This document shows, in pieces, positions 15,101 to 28,300 of a stretch of DNA of 64,000 bases. Below the pieces are notes generated by a model. That model ran no database searches, had not been told where the DNA came from, and saw nothing but the letters and a program-made list of their open reading frames with translations. How positions within the stretch are numbered: the first letter of the stretch is position 1; each line of letters opens with the position of its first letter. A program made the position numbers and the translations under genes. The DNA is from Dichetophora obliterata (lineage: Eukaryota; Arthropoda; Insecta; Diptera; Sciomyzidae): contig OY986440.1 in assembly GCA_963920525.1 (NCBI GenBank), positions 14,491,764-14,555,763 of the forward strand, in the 5' to 3' direction.

Positions 15101-17294
15101 CCTCTGTCGTTGTTGTTAGTGCTGCTCCATTGTGAGTGGTGTGCATTCCTAACTCCACCCAGAATGATGTGCGTGGCTGGATTAGTTCCCTGTAGGAGTT
15201 CCCGGAATGAATGCGTGGGTATAGGCTCGTCATAGGGGAAGTATAAGGAAGCAACCCTTAGTTTCTTAAGCCCCAGCTACAGGCTGACCACAGAGATTTC
15301 CCCGTGACTAAACTGAGGGAGAATACATCAATTCAAGTTTCGCTAAAATACAAGTTCGAGTTTTACCTTTGTTAGATACATAGTATTTTTTATAGTTTGG
15401 TGTATTCAGGCCACGGATTTAATTGTTGTTCATCCAAGGTTCGTGAATCAGCACCAAGTCGACATCGCCCGTTACCAGGTGACGCTGGAGAGCAGCCGAA
15501 GCTGCTTTGCAGTGATACAAGTTAATTTGGAGTACCCGGAACATCCTTAGGTACTCCAACAACCGTGGTGTCAGCCTTTTCGTCGCTGAGGGTGAGGGGT
15601 TCCACTGACGGAGCCTGCTCCTTTAGGAGATTTGTCATCGCCGTCGCTAGTTCGGATGAGGATGATAACTCATCCTCGCTTCCAGAAACCAACTCGTCGA
15701 TGTCGCTGGGATTCTCAGTCGTGGCACTACAGACCGCAAGATTTACGAGAGACACCGTGTCCGTTTTGTAGATTCTTGGGTGAATCTTACTAAACCAATA
15801 GTTTAGAGCACATTTGTCCTTGTTTAGTTGGTCAAGACATTCATTGTTGAGGATCAACAAAACCTCCATCTTGGACTTCTTGGGATCGGTTTTCGCATCC
15901 TCAGCTTTAGGTTCCAACTTCACCACCTTCCAGTTTTGAGTGGATATAGCTGGGTTGAAGACCTTCAGCATTTCCAGAATCTCCTCAGCTTCAGATGGGG
16001 TGACTGGAACCCGGACTCTGGCTCTTGGTCTTGACGGAATTTCGTCCAAATTTACCGCTTTTAGTCGAGCGCCTGAGTAGACCTCACCAACTTTTCCAAT
16101 CGCCGCTTTAAATAGCTCAGCGGGTCTTTCATTGTCACAGGCCATCAACTTGACATTGCCCTGAAACTATCCCGTATCCGTGCATGACGGAGGTGGTCCA
16201 GGGTTCTCCTTCAGGACCTGCAAGGCGACCTTAGCGAGCGAAACCTCTATCCAGCTCTATTGGTGCTTGGGTATCTTACCATCCTCGCTGATCTGGTCTA
16301 TCACCCCTACAATTGTGCTGTTCTTAGCAACCTCTGCGAAGGATCTTGCCCCTACACCATGGGCTTTAGCCCTCTTGGCGGTCGGGCTCTGGGTAGGTTC
16401 TTCTACAGATCGATTTCTTTTTGGGGCTGCAATTTGCCGGGGAGGCTCTAGCGTGAAGTCCGGTAAGACCTTTTTTGTCCACTCGATATCCTCCTTAATT
16501 TTTTCTATTTCGCTCTTCGAGAACTGACCCTCCTTAATAGGTTCAGTGGCCAGACGTCGAAGAGTTCGGGATGCCTTTTTGCAGTCTGCGTAACCTGCTT
16601 TAAAAGGATCCCTTCTTTCATAATCGGCCGCCCAAGCACTGACCATTGGGATTACCTTAGCCCCCGATCCACTAGACGAACCCGCGTTTCCGCGTCGATT
16701 ACCACCAGTGTTCGAGGAACTAGAGGGTCCAATGCCCGATGCACAGGCTTTCGATGTGCTTGCTGTTGTTGAGAGGGGTCGATGATTTGATGGTATCACT
16801 ATCATCGACTGACTCTTATTTGTAGTTGAGGAGCCTGGTGGTACCACAGCTCTTTCATCGGAACATAAAGCCCCTACCGGGTTTTTTTGTTAGGGTTCCG
16901 GATCCCCTTTTGGGTGTTGAAGATTATGTTGTTTTTGAAATGGTTTCCATATTAGATCCCACGAGTGTCGGAGAGAGGATGGTCGACCCAGGTCGAGATC
17001 CGCAGTACCTGGGTAGGGCTGATTAGAACCGGAGGACGCCAGGTATCTGGAGCACACCGTTCAAGACCGAGCAATTATTTTAAACTGGGTCCCCGGCCAG
17101 GCTGATCCTCGGTACGGTACGTGTGACACCTTGATCCGACCCAGGGGGAAGAGAAGGGATACTAGGGAAAAAAGGAGGCAGTCTTGGTTGTTCTCACAGA
17201 ATTTGTAGGGTAACACAACCCTGTGAAGAACGTAAGCCCCACACCCAGCGATCGGAGGGACCACTTACGTCAAGGTGCTGCCAGAGTCGTGGGG
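12107..17294 (-). mobile_element. Degenerate I/LOA-like LINE with ORF1, EN, RT and RNase H
   Basis: This is read on the minus strand, with its 5' end near 17294 and 3' end near 12107. ORF1-like pieces lie at 16847-16257 and 16148-15522. The second resembles the DUF4780 type seen in insect LINE ORF1s (RPRARVRVPVTPSE). The apurinic endonuclease starts near 15535 (LQINLYHCKAASAAL, LIHEPWM) and continues at 15057-14566. RT follows at 13906-13085 (RGTPQGGVLSPLLW, and AYADD at 13574-13588). RNase H lies at 12710-12216 (FSDSQAALKAL, LIWVPGHRDIEGN). Many stops and frameshifts make it non-functional, for example a TAA just before YADD. The 3' end has a (CCTAA)n tail. Flanks GCACATAACCC (from 12094) and GCACATAACTC (from 17295) look like a slightly diverged target duplication. 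Confidence 0.88.
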
Positions 17295-17430
17295 GCACAT
17301 AACTCTAACAACAAGAACTTCTAATTATTGCAACTTTTGCAAAGCAATAGAAAAGAACCTTGGTTGACCTTTTGCTATTACAAAATTTACCAAATTTCAA
17401 GCACAGAACAAATAGGCATTTTTTTTTAAT
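17295..17430. repeat. Satellite A monomer, right of LINE insertion
   Basis: This continues the unit interrupted at 12106 (ATTATTGCAACTTTTGCAAAG, ACCAAATTTCAAGCACAGAA), placing the LINE inside a satellite A unit or between two. Confidence 0.75.
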
Positions 17431-17439
17431 TTTTTAAAT

Positions 17440-18130
17440 TACTTTTTTGATTTTTCTACATTTACCTTAACATTGGTAAAAGGTTTAACAGAAACGTGTT
17501 TTGCTCTATCTCTTCTAGTTTTAGAGATATTGCTGTTTGAACATTCTGTTGAATTTTTTTAAATGACTTTTTTCGATTTTTCGCCATAAAATCCAAACCA
17601 TACGTCGGAGAAGGACGATCCATGCAACAAAATGCTGGTACTTCAATTTACCTTAACATTGGTAAAAAGTTTAAAGAGAAGGCGTTTTGCTCTATCTCTT
17701 CTAGTTTAAGAGATATAGCTGTTTGAACATTCTGTTGAATTTTTTAAATTACTTATTTTGATTTTTTGCCATAAAATCCCAACCATATGTCGCCATAGAA
17801 TCCATACCATATGTTGGAAAAGGACGATTCATGCACCAAAATGCTGGCAACTCAATTTACCTTAACATTGGTAAAAACTTTATCAGAAAGGCGTTTTGCT
17901 CTATATCTTCTAGTTTAAAAGATATAGCTTTTTGAACATTCTATTGAATTTTTTAAATGACTTTTTTGATTTTTCGCCATAAAATCCAAACCATGTGTCG
18001 GAGAAGGACGATTCATGCACCAAAATGCTGGCAACTCAATTTACCTTAACATTGGTTAAAAGTTTAACGAAAAGGCGTTTTCTTTATCTCTTCTAGTTTA
18101 AGAAATGTAGCGAAAAACTGCATCCATGAA
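17440..18130. repeat. Satellite B array, ~174-219-bp monomers
   Basis: TTTACCTTAACATTGGT begins units at 17461, 17647, 17866 and 18040, giving spacings of 186, 219 and 174 bp. Each unit contains GCTCTATCTCTTCTAGTTT or a variant, TGAACATTCTGTTGAATTTT, and CGCCATAAAATCCAAACCAT. The 219-bp spacing comes from an internal duplication of the CCATAAAATCC segment near 17770-17815. Confidence 0.9.
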
Positions 18131-18189
18131 ATAATGTAAAAAATAGCATAACTGGAATTTATTTTTTTCAATTGCCTCGTGAAAATCCA

Positions 18190-18865
18190 AACCATAAAAT
18201 CGAAATGGACCCCAACCAAAACAAAATTATTGCAACTTTTATAAAGCAATAGAAAATGACCTTGCTTGGCTTTTTGCTTTTACCATCTTAAAGCTACATA
18301 TCAAATTTCAACCCATTACCCCAACAACAACGATGTTATTGCAACTTTTACAAAGTAATAGAAAATTATATTGCTTGACCTTTTGCTTTTACTATCATAA
18401 AGCTACATACCAAATTTCAACCCGATGACCCCCTACAACAACAAAGTTATTGCAACTTTTATGAAGCAATAGAAAATGACCTTGCTTGACCTTGCTTCAC
18501 CTTTTTGACCTTTTGCTTTTACCATCCCAAAGCTACATACCAAATTTCAACCCCATGATCTCAACAACAACAAAGTTATTGCAGCTTTTATAAAACAATA
18601 GAAAATGACCTTGCTTGAGCTTGCTTCGCCTGTCTTGACCTTTTGCTTTTACCATCCCAAAGCTACATAAAAAATTTCAACCACATGACCCAAACAACAA
18701 CAAAGTTATTGAAACTTTTATAAAGCAATTGAAAATGACCTTGCTTGACCTTTTGCTGCCACGCCTTAGTAATTTTCTAACAGCTTTTCCCATCCCAAAG
18801 CTGCATACCAAATTTCAACCCCATAACCCCAACAACAAAGTTATTGCGATTCTTCCACAGCCGCC
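18190..18865. repeat. Satellite A array, ~105-140-bp monomers
   Basis: At least five tandem units share AACAACAAAGTTATTGCAAC, GCAATAGAAAATGACCTTGC, CCTTTTGCTTTTACCATC and CTACATACCAAATTTCAACC. Longer units carry an extra CTTGCTTCACC-type segment. The array directly follows satellite B. Confidence 0.92.
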
Positions 18866-20656
18866 AAAAAGTCGCCGACGCTATATGTAGCGATAAATTG
18901 CCGCTGGCGATAAATAGTAAAGAAAAACAAAAAAATTTCAAAATCTCTGAAAACACCAGGCGAACATAATCCAGCAGCAGCAGTTAAAAATTAGCCGCGT
19001 GTGTCCGAGCTAATTTATGAGGTGAGCCTAAAAGTATGCTTTGATATATTTTTTGCGGTTTGTGGCTCTATGGGCGAAAGTGTACAGATTTCAAACACAA
19101 ATATTCATATGATCCACTTGACCGATTTGGACAAATTTGGGCTTGTTGGAAAGGTCATTTCAACAGCAAAGTTTTTATCAATAATTTACTGTTATCATCT
19201 CACAGCAACTAGCCAAAAATAATCGAAAGAAGTATTGTATTTACACTATGAAGCTGATAGAACTTGTATTGTAAATGAAAAGGTTTCTTAACAAAATTGA
19301 CTACAAACATTAAACGGACATGCTTATTCACGGAAAAGTGAACATAAGATACATAGTACGCTATATTTTTTGCTTTGTACGCATTTTTAAAACAATCTTA
19401 GTATTTGTGTTTAAAGTTTTTCGAGAAAGATTTTGCTTTATACTTACAATTATTAAATTTTGGCTCCTTATGCACTAATAATAAAAAAAGAGTTAATTAA
19501 TTGTTCTTGTTTTTAAAAGTTTTATTTGATACGATATTAAATTCAATTAATACAGTAATGATTAGTTTTCTACAAAAAGGGCATATATTTTAAACACAAA
19601 TTTTTATATGATACAGTTGACCGATTTGGACTATTGGCTGACCAATAGTTGAACTATTGGCTTGTTGGAAAGGCAATTTTCAACTGCAACCGTTAAAATA
19701 TAGTTTAGCATTACAAACCATTCCTTTACGCCTTCTTTTGTGGGCGGAAAATAAATAAAACAATTTGTGTGCAACAAAAGTTTCTATATTATGCAATAAA
19801 AAGGTTAATCCCGATATACGGCACTCTGCATGAATATTTTGCAAGGAGTTAGAAATAAATTCATAATATTGCATTTAATTCAAGTTTATTTATACATCAT
19901 AATGAAAGTTTATATGGTAATAAAGTTTATATTAATCTAAAAACTTTTCTCAATATATACATATACGATGGTTTCATTCAAATAATTTTTTTTTAACAGA
20001 TAAATCAAAAAGTACTTAAAGTATACTCATGCCCTTTTTAACGATATATTTTAAAAATTATCAGCCCAATTCTGAACGATTTTTCAGCAGCGATTTGTTG
20101 ATGAACAAATTGGCATTAAAAATTTCCAATGTTTTTAACTTGGATCTTAAAAAAGAAAACTCCCTTTTCAGATTCCACGGGGAAAATCATTCAGCATTGG
20201 GCTGTATATGTTTTGTAGTAGTAAATTAAATTAACATGGGAAGAAGGCATTGCAAAAATACAGTTGAATAGGCAATCGCATGACTGGGAAGATAGTGATT
20301 AAAAAGATAAATACATATGAAAATGGTTCAGTAATTCTTCAAGTTTAAATTAAGGCCATAAACAATAATGGCCTCGATTAAGCTTTCATTTTTGCGTTAG
20401 CAAAAACACTACAATTATCAAATACAAAATTATCATTATTGTTCCCTTGTCGGGTAGTACGTATTTCTATAGATATATATATATATATATATAAAAGTAC
20501 ATTTTAAATCGATATTAATATTATTAGAAAATATTAACCCAGATGTCTACTGTACCGTATAAGGTTCACATAGTTTACTATTCGACAGAGAAAAGTAAAA
20601 ATTTTAGCCTATTATTCGGAGCAAAAAGAAACTCAAGGTTCATCTAGATTAATAAT
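18866..20656. other. Intergenic between satellite arrays and the Hcf 3' end
   Basis: No gene is recognised. A block at 19085-19170 (TTCAAACACAAATATTCATA, TTGACCGATTTGGACAAATT) recurs in diverged form at 19588-19690. A (TA)n run lies at about 20470-20493. Short open frames here lack recognisable content. Confidence 0.45.
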
Positions 20657-20769
20657 ATATCGACGGTTAAGCGCACAAAAGTGAAAATTTTTGATTTCCA
20701 GAAACGCTTATTTCTTATGTTAACTGAAATTTTCATTTATTACTTTTGTGCGCTTAACCGTTGATATAT
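20657..20769. mobile_element. Short palindromic MITE-like element
   Basis: The arm ATATATCGACGGTTAAGCGC...ACAAAAGT and its inverse ACTTTTGTGCGCTTAACCGT...TGATATAT enclose about 40 bp. Only a few bases differ. It lies just beyond the Hcf polyadenylation signal. Confidence 0.75.
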
Positions 20770-20831
20770 GTGTGTGTTTATAATTTTGCCTTTTGCCTTG
20801 CAAGAACAATATATATAGAGACTTATATTGA

Positions 20832-20837
20832 TTTATT
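20832..20837 (-). terminator. Hcf polyadenylation signal
   Basis: AATAAA on the minus strand, 50 nt past the Hcf stop codon at 20887-20889. It predicts a very short 3' UTR. Confidence 0.65.
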
Positions 20838-20886
20838 TTAACAACGGAACGACAAATTTTTGTCTTTTAAAATCTTCAGCAGAGCC

Positions 20887-22389
20887 TTACTCGCCGACTG
20901 GAGGAGGCATTATGGTAACACCAGTGACTGTTGCGCCTCTCGGACGTTTGTTCGGTGCTGTAGATGTGGATGGAGAGGTGTTTTTGTCTTGACATCGTTT
21001 AAGACCGGATGTACTTGAAGTACCAGATGAATTACCGTGCTTGCCAGATAGTGGTTCTAGATAAAAAAACCAACGAGTACTATTAATAACATAAAATATA
21101 AAATTTAACATGTGAATATCATACCCTGTAACCACCTAACTTGTGTTGCTGGACCGTAGCCTTTTTCATTTCGAGCAGCAATGCGGAAAATAATTGCCGG
21201 TTTATTTGAGCAATCCACATGCGCGTTTGCTAGTGAAACATTCGCAACTGTACATTGGTTATTAGCTCCGACAAAAACACGCACAAATGCCAACTGAGGT
21301 GAAGGCATTTTGTCTTTTGTTGTTGGCTTCACTGCCAAATAAACAGAATACTCTATAATGTCGCCACCTGTCTTTTGGGATGGTGGTGGCTCCCAAGTGA
21401 GATGAGCTCCTTCAGGTGATTTTGATATTTTAATAGCGGAAGGAGCACCAGGGAAACCAGGAAGACATGTCTTGAAGCTTGATATCTATGAAGAGGTGAA
21501 TAATTTCAGTTACAGAGGTATGAGAAACGTTAATGAGGAGCATTAATGGGTATAAATGGCTAAAATTTAAATATTAAGATTACCTCTCCCCATTCACCGC
21601 GCCCACACGAGTTTATAGCAGCTAAGCGAAAACGATATGCAGTACCTGGCTCAAGATTAATTCGTGGGTAATGCGACAGATCAGGTAAGTTTTCCGAGTC
21701 AAAACCTTCAAACATAGGGTCATTCCAATAAGAGTTGTCAATATAGCTAGTGACGGTATGAGACAATTCTTTAAATATTCCAACAGTATGCCATTTACTG
21801 TCGTTTACGTTTAGCAGCTGAGAATTCTTTAAAGACTAGAAGCATACATATATGCATAAATTATTGCTTTAGCATTTTTTTATTACTTTTAAATTTCATT
21901 ACCGGATTTTCATTATTTGTGTTAAGCTTTTGTAGTGGTGTAGTCAGCTGTTGATTTTGTTGACTTGGCACATGACCAGTACTAGATGCGTATTTTAACT
22001 TAATAACTCGATGACTTTGTATCGGTGCTGTAGATGAGTTAAGTTGCATTGCAGGAACTGGTTGAATGTGGTCTGCAAACTGTTTTGGTGGTTGCTGCAC
22101 TTGTTTTGACGCAGCCAGAGAACCAGTTGTGTGAACATTATTATTTAACGATGGCAGTGAAGCATTTTGATCAGGAATAAAATCAGTTTGAGCTTAGAAA
22201 TAATACATTATTTTTTTAATCTATCGTGGTTATGCTGTTTCATACCTGTGCCAAAATCGGGATCAATTTGTTGAGACTGAGCACTTGAGTTGCCTGGCTG
22301 CATGAGAGTGGATACCAGTAAATTGGAAGGCTGATATGAGGAAGCTGCCTGTAGTATAGCAGCCGATGCTAGTGCATCCAAGTGTCCAC
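20887..22389 (-). CDS. Hcf: Hcf C-terminal exons (FN3-like domains and NLS)
   Basis: Five exons: 22389-22246, 22192-21903, 21835-21584, 21485-21125 and 21056-20887. The first two are Gln/Asn/Ser-rich linker. The third ([21 protein letters not shown]) and fourth ([41 protein letters not shown]) form the paired fibronectin-III segment that lets the HCF C chain associate with the N chain. The last exon is Ser/Thr-rich with basic LKRCQDK and PNKRPRG clusters, a likely nuclear-localisation signal, and ends in PPPVGE before TAA. Confidence 0.93.
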
Positions 22390-25300
22390 CTAAAAGTGAT
22401 AAGACATATATAAACATGAATTCTGAGAAGAAATTAAATTAAAAAATATATAGATAAATTAAAGACTAGCTTAAAACTGTCGTGTTGCTTAAACGCCCCT
22501 TGTCCAACGCCCATAAATGTTATCAGTGAAACTGCATGTGTTAATTGAGGTCTTATCAGTTTTTTAACTAAATTCCAAGGCCATAAAAAGATAGTGTAAG
22601 CCATTTTGAAAAAATCAGTATTTTGGCTTTTTTTACAATAGATAAAAAAATATATACACAGACTTAATGTTACAGTCGAAATTATTTTTGTTAAGTGCTT
22701 TTATTGAAACTTTGAAAATAAAAAAATTATTTGTTAAATTATCTTTAAAAAAATCCTAAATTTATTTGCCTATATTCATAGTCGCCCACAGACTTAGTAT
22801 TCTGCAAAATTTTTAGGCATTTGATTAACGCGAAATTTTGGTGTAGTCTAGTGGAGAGTGCGCTAGGCTATCAACCAAGAGGTCCCCGGTCCGGGCATGG
22901 TCATTTTCACTTTCTTTGTTCTTTCCTACATTTAAGAATTATGGAAAATTAAAAATCCACAAATAAATTGTGGAAAATGTGGAATTAAAGGACAGGAAGT
23001 TTTAAGCTTAGTATGCTGTAGGAACGAAAATTATTAGGCATTTAATTCTACACGCGAAATTTTGGTGTGGACTCAACACTAACACATGATTACCATAACA
23101 TGTTTATTGAATGTGTTAGTTGAACATTATTGTTGAATGTAAAATTTCTACGCCAATTAAATGTACGAACATATAATACAGCAAAATTTTTACATTTTAA
23201 CTCTCCAATCATGGTTGTGAACTTGGCTGCATTGGACAAATTTTTCGGTTCAACAGCGTACTAACCAACAAAAAAAAATTTCGCTACCTTTTCGCTGTCA
23301 AAACCGGAATGCATTTCTTACGGAAAATTTATTTTCGCTTCTACAGCATACTAAGCTTTAGGTAGCAATGTTTTATGAATAAGTCGTACTTTTTAAAATT
23401 AAATTGACAAAAAACTCCGATGGCAAAAAGTAGTAAAATAATAAAATAACTGTTAGTTTAAAAAATCGTAGAGGGCGTGGCAAAAATAAGCTATTTTTGT
23501 TATTGTGAAGTTGCACCCGTATTATTTAACGATGCTATGTTTTAAGCAAGGAATCGAAAAACCGTGCCTTTTTCTACAAAAGCAAAAATTCCACAATCTC
23601 TATCTCCGTCTATTCCGTTTGTGGCTTTTCAACTAAAAACAAGCACAACCCCTAACAGGCCGAAGAGAGACCGGCAAGTGGCATAATGGGCATTTTCGCG
23701 TTGTGTTAACGAGTTCATAAAATTACTTGCTGGTCGTAAACAAAAACTGAAACAATAACAAGTATACAGCAAAATTTGTTGACGCATGCCACAATTTGTT
23801 TTTTGGGTGCGGACAAATCAAAAAATATTTTAGGTTCCAAATTTAGAAAACTAAGTATGTATACAGAATTATAGCTTAGAATAGGGCTTAGCAATATCTT
23901 AGTATTTGTGGATATGACAAACCTTCAAAATTTGGCTTGGAAAATAAATGAAATTTAATTTAATTTTTTATTTTTCTAATTCATTACTATCTTAAAACAA
24001 TGCTTTTTTAACATACTTCTAAAATTTGGTTTGCTCACCCTTGGAGCTGGCCGTTGATACTCTCCTAAACCTGAGGCATGTTGCGGCCCTCAGTGAACAA
24101 AGTCTTAGCGTGAACACACTAGACCAAACTGCGAATGTTTCCACGGATGAAAACGCGGTGAAGCTATTGCAGCTGACGATGAAGAGGATTATGAGGTTGA
24201 TGAAAATACTAACCTGTGAGAAAAACAAACAGACAAGTTGCAAGAGATAACGACGAGGAGCGCATTAACATATTAAAAAAGCAAACAGATGCGGAGTTGT
24301 TGCTTAAAGCTAAAACATGGACAAAAATTCGCAAAGTATACTAAAAAGATGTATGACCTGAAGCGTGAAAAGATAGCCAATTTAAAAGCCAAAGAAGAAC
24401 GTAAAAAAACTCGAAATGTTAGAGGCAAGTCGTCGACACTAAGAGAATATTAAAATTTGGATTGTAATTGTCCCTAATAGTGGTATGTCGTAATATGCAT
24501 AAAGTTTGTGTTTCCTCAAAATCTCCAAAGAAAAGCTCCGTTTTGCATTTTGCTGCTTGACATTTTGCATTTTGGAATTTTTTAAATAAAATATGAAGTT
24601 TGATCCCAATTGAATACAATTCTTTTAACGTTATTTGTTTTTATGCTTTCTGCTTTGGCAGCACTGAATTTGTGGCGAATAACTACATTCGCAAATAATG
24701 ATATCGCAAGAATAGTTCACCAGCTCAAATAAAGCGGAATAAATAATTTTTTTTTTTAGACTGAACCAACGCTCAGGGGATGCCCCCTATAAATGCGTAA
24801 GCATTGTGTTGATTCGGAAGATGGGTGATAGTTAGTTGGAGGATGGATAGATGGAGTAGTGTCGGTGAATATTTGTTTTAAACTTGCACAGCTCAAAACT
24901 GCTAGGAAACACGCTCGCAGGGAGACTATTCCACAACTTAACCGTGCGACTAAAGAACGAATTATCACGGTAATGCGATGTTCTATTGGGCATCGATGCA
25001 ATGGTAAAAGGGTGGGCTTGGACAGCTGCCCGAGTGGACCTGGGAAACACACGAGCTGGTGGCGTCAGGCCATGTATCTCCCTTGAACACTTCCCATGGT
25101 AATACCTATACAGTAGGCTTAGGCAACCAACATTGCGTCGATGCCCAAGAGAGTTGAGCGAGGATGAAATACTTTCATCCCCTAACAAATATATCGCACG
25201 ACGTTGAATTCGATCCAGAAGCTCCAAATAAGATCTTGAAGCCCCTGCCCAAATGTGCGAATTGTACTCCATTTTCGGCCTTATATATGAGGTGTAGATC

Positions 25301-28300
25301 ATGCGAAGATCAGCTGAAGTGAAATATTTTTTGCACCGTTTTAGAAAACCTAGGCACTTGCCCGCTTCTTTCGACACATCGAAAATATGATCATTCCAAC
25401 GAAGCTCAGATTGGATCGATATGCCCAGAACGTCAAGAGCGGCTGATTCCACAAGATCCACACCATTCATACTGAGAGGAGCTAAAGGGCAATTCGCTCG
25501 ATTGTGGGTTAACAGACAACACTGGGTCTTGCTTGCATTGAACTCTACTCTATTAGCAAGACCCCACTCGGAGATTTTTTGTAGATCATTTAGGAGTGTG
25601 TCATTCATATTTTGCCTTTTTCTCTCAATCTCCATAGAGCTTGGGCGTTTACTAAATGAATACGAATGACAAATGCTGCTGTCGTCCGCAAACGAATGTA
25701 TTGGGTTATGCGTCAACGACAGAAGGTCGTTGATAAAAACCAGAAATAAGGTTGGCGATAGAACTGAACCCTGCGGTACTCCTGCGTTAATGGCGTGCTC
25801 CTCGGACGAAATACCGTCAACTACGACTCGAATCGTTCTGTCCTTGAGGAAACACGTGATCCATCGAGCAAAGTTACCACCAAAACCATATGCAACAAGT
25901 TTTGACACGAGCGCTTTATGCCACACTCGGTCGAACGCTTTAGAAATATCAAGAGCAACAACCCTGCTCTCGCCGAAAAAGTGAATGAGCTTTCAACCAA
26001 TTTTTGAGCTGATAAATTATATTTAAAGTCCTTTACAAAAATCCTGGCTATAAGCAAAACATGAACACGTAGTCTGTCCTTACTTGACCTCAAGTTTCGC
26101 GCACTAATTTAAATTGACTAGTGATTTCGCCACGAATATCGGGTGGGTTGGATATCTGATTTAGGGATCTAATCATTAAGCTGTTATGAATCTATCTTGT
26201 TTTAGTATTTTTAAGATCTGAAAACTAGACACGGATAAAATGGAAAGAAATACTTTGCGAAAAAGAAAAATATATAGTAGGCTATCCGATATGACGTTTT
26301 AATCAAAAATCAAATTAAAATAATTAAACTTTTACTTATTTTCTTTTTTTTTTTCTTTTTACTTTTCTATATATTGTTGAGGCTCATCTTCTTATAACAA
26401 ATATGCAGCTGAATTTCCATTTTTTCCATTCTAGCTTGCTGTATCAGGTTTGGTTGCAGGTCAGCTGCAATAACGCTTGCGGACAACACGGAATGCAGTG
26501 CAACGTGCTCGGATTGTTGCCCTTTTGCTAGAGACTATTTAATGTTCCAACACAATTTGTTACGGCAGCAATTGCATTAAGTTTTGCGGCTGGGGTGTCG
26601 TTATTTTATATATAGCGCAAGAACACCAGAAAACACTAAATAATTAAACATTTTCGTAACCACAGCAAATAAAAATTTAACAAACAAAATGCGCAAAATC
26701 ACAATTTAATATTGAACGTCAAGTTTATAAAATTAATTTTTAAATTATTCTTAATTTATACTGAACCCATTCTTTTTAACTCTTATTGAAATAACGATTT
26801 ATGGAGATAACAAATATCTAGGGAAAAGTAAGCAATAATAAAATTTCTGAATTAAAAATCTGAATAATTGAGATACATACTTAATTTTTAAATTTTTTGC
26901 CATCTATTAAATTATTGCAAAATTAACTAATAAAAGAAGAAATCTTGATTAATTAGGTCAATCCAGTTATACACGGTGATTATAAAAACAGAAAGAACGG
27001 GTCAAGAAAAATTTCATTTTTAAAAATCGATTATTTTACTATAGGGAATTAATTAATAAAATTTAAACCATTTCTTTTTCTGTCATCTGTCCTCAAAATT
27101 TTTAAAAAATTAAATTTTTTTTTTTCTAAATGACCTTGTTATTTATTATGTTGATTTTATATGATTTAAATACAAATTCTTAATGTTTGATAGTTTAAAT
27201 CATACTTGATTTTAAATACAAATTCTAGTTGTTTGATAGTTTGAAATCGTTTATTGAGCTTAAGGTCAAAGTTAGAACAATTAATTGTACTAACGAATCT
27301 TTCCAAAGAAACAGCAACAAAGTTTTTTCCAATATGAAAAGAAAAAAATCACTAGCTGATCTGATCTGCAATTTCTACTCTGCTAAAAGCGTCATCAGAA
27401 ATCTTTGTAAAATCCAAAAATTTGCCAGATTTGTTTAGGAAAATCCAAAGGATTCGGTATAGTATTCCAAAGTACCGTTGTGAGGCTTTGGTCAAAAGTT
27501 TACCAAGGATATGAGATGCAGTAATTAAGAATAAGGGATTTCCTACGAAATATTGAGTTTTATGCAATCAATTTTGATTATATTTTTCATCCTAGACATT
27601 TTTTTCGCTCGTGTGCTAAATTCATGACCAAGTCGAAATGCTTATTTTTAATTTTTATTTAATTTTAAGTCCTATAGGAAAAAGTTTTGAAATAAAAAAA
27701 TGTATATAAGAAATAAAGAAGACATAATATATACACTAAAAAGAAGTTAATTAAAAATTTACAACAAATAAATGGAAAATATAAGTATTCACTTTACTTT
27801 TTTAAGTGTGCTAAATTCGTGACCACCGCTATATATCAATTTCAATTTAACTTACTTTGGTCACCGACGCTGCCGTTAATTTGATTTTTGGAGAATGAGA
27901 AAATAAGAACAAAATGTGTAAGACAAAGGAACAGTGTTGCCATTGGCACTAAATAAAACAGTGTTGCTGGTAACCAAAATGAGTTCACATGTGCATGTTA
28001 CAATAAAAAAGGTTACATCTCAAATATAAGGAAATAAGAAAATTATAGACTGGCTGAGTTGATAACACTAAATGTTTGAGAGTTTAAATCATACTTGATT
28101 TTAAATGAAATGGGAGGAAAACTGAGAAGTTTTTCTTGTTGAATGCGCTAGTGCGCGCTTGCACGGGTATAACAAAGATTTCTGATGAAGCCTTTAGCAC
28201 GGCCGAAATTGCAATAAAATCAGCTAGTAATTTTTTCTTTTCATATTGGAAAAAACTTTGTTGTTGTTGTTGTTGTTTTTGATGTTGATGTTGTTGTTTC

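Noticed and set aside
17440..18865. CRISPR-like array
   Set aside because: The units are long, fully repetitive without unique spacers, AT-rich and in a eukaryotic genome: satellite DNA.
22839..23071. Direct repeats of ~60 bp around the SINE head as a target duplication
   Set aside because: They are too long and too diverged for a SINE target duplication, and the right copy is part of a separate inverted-repeat element starting at 23004.
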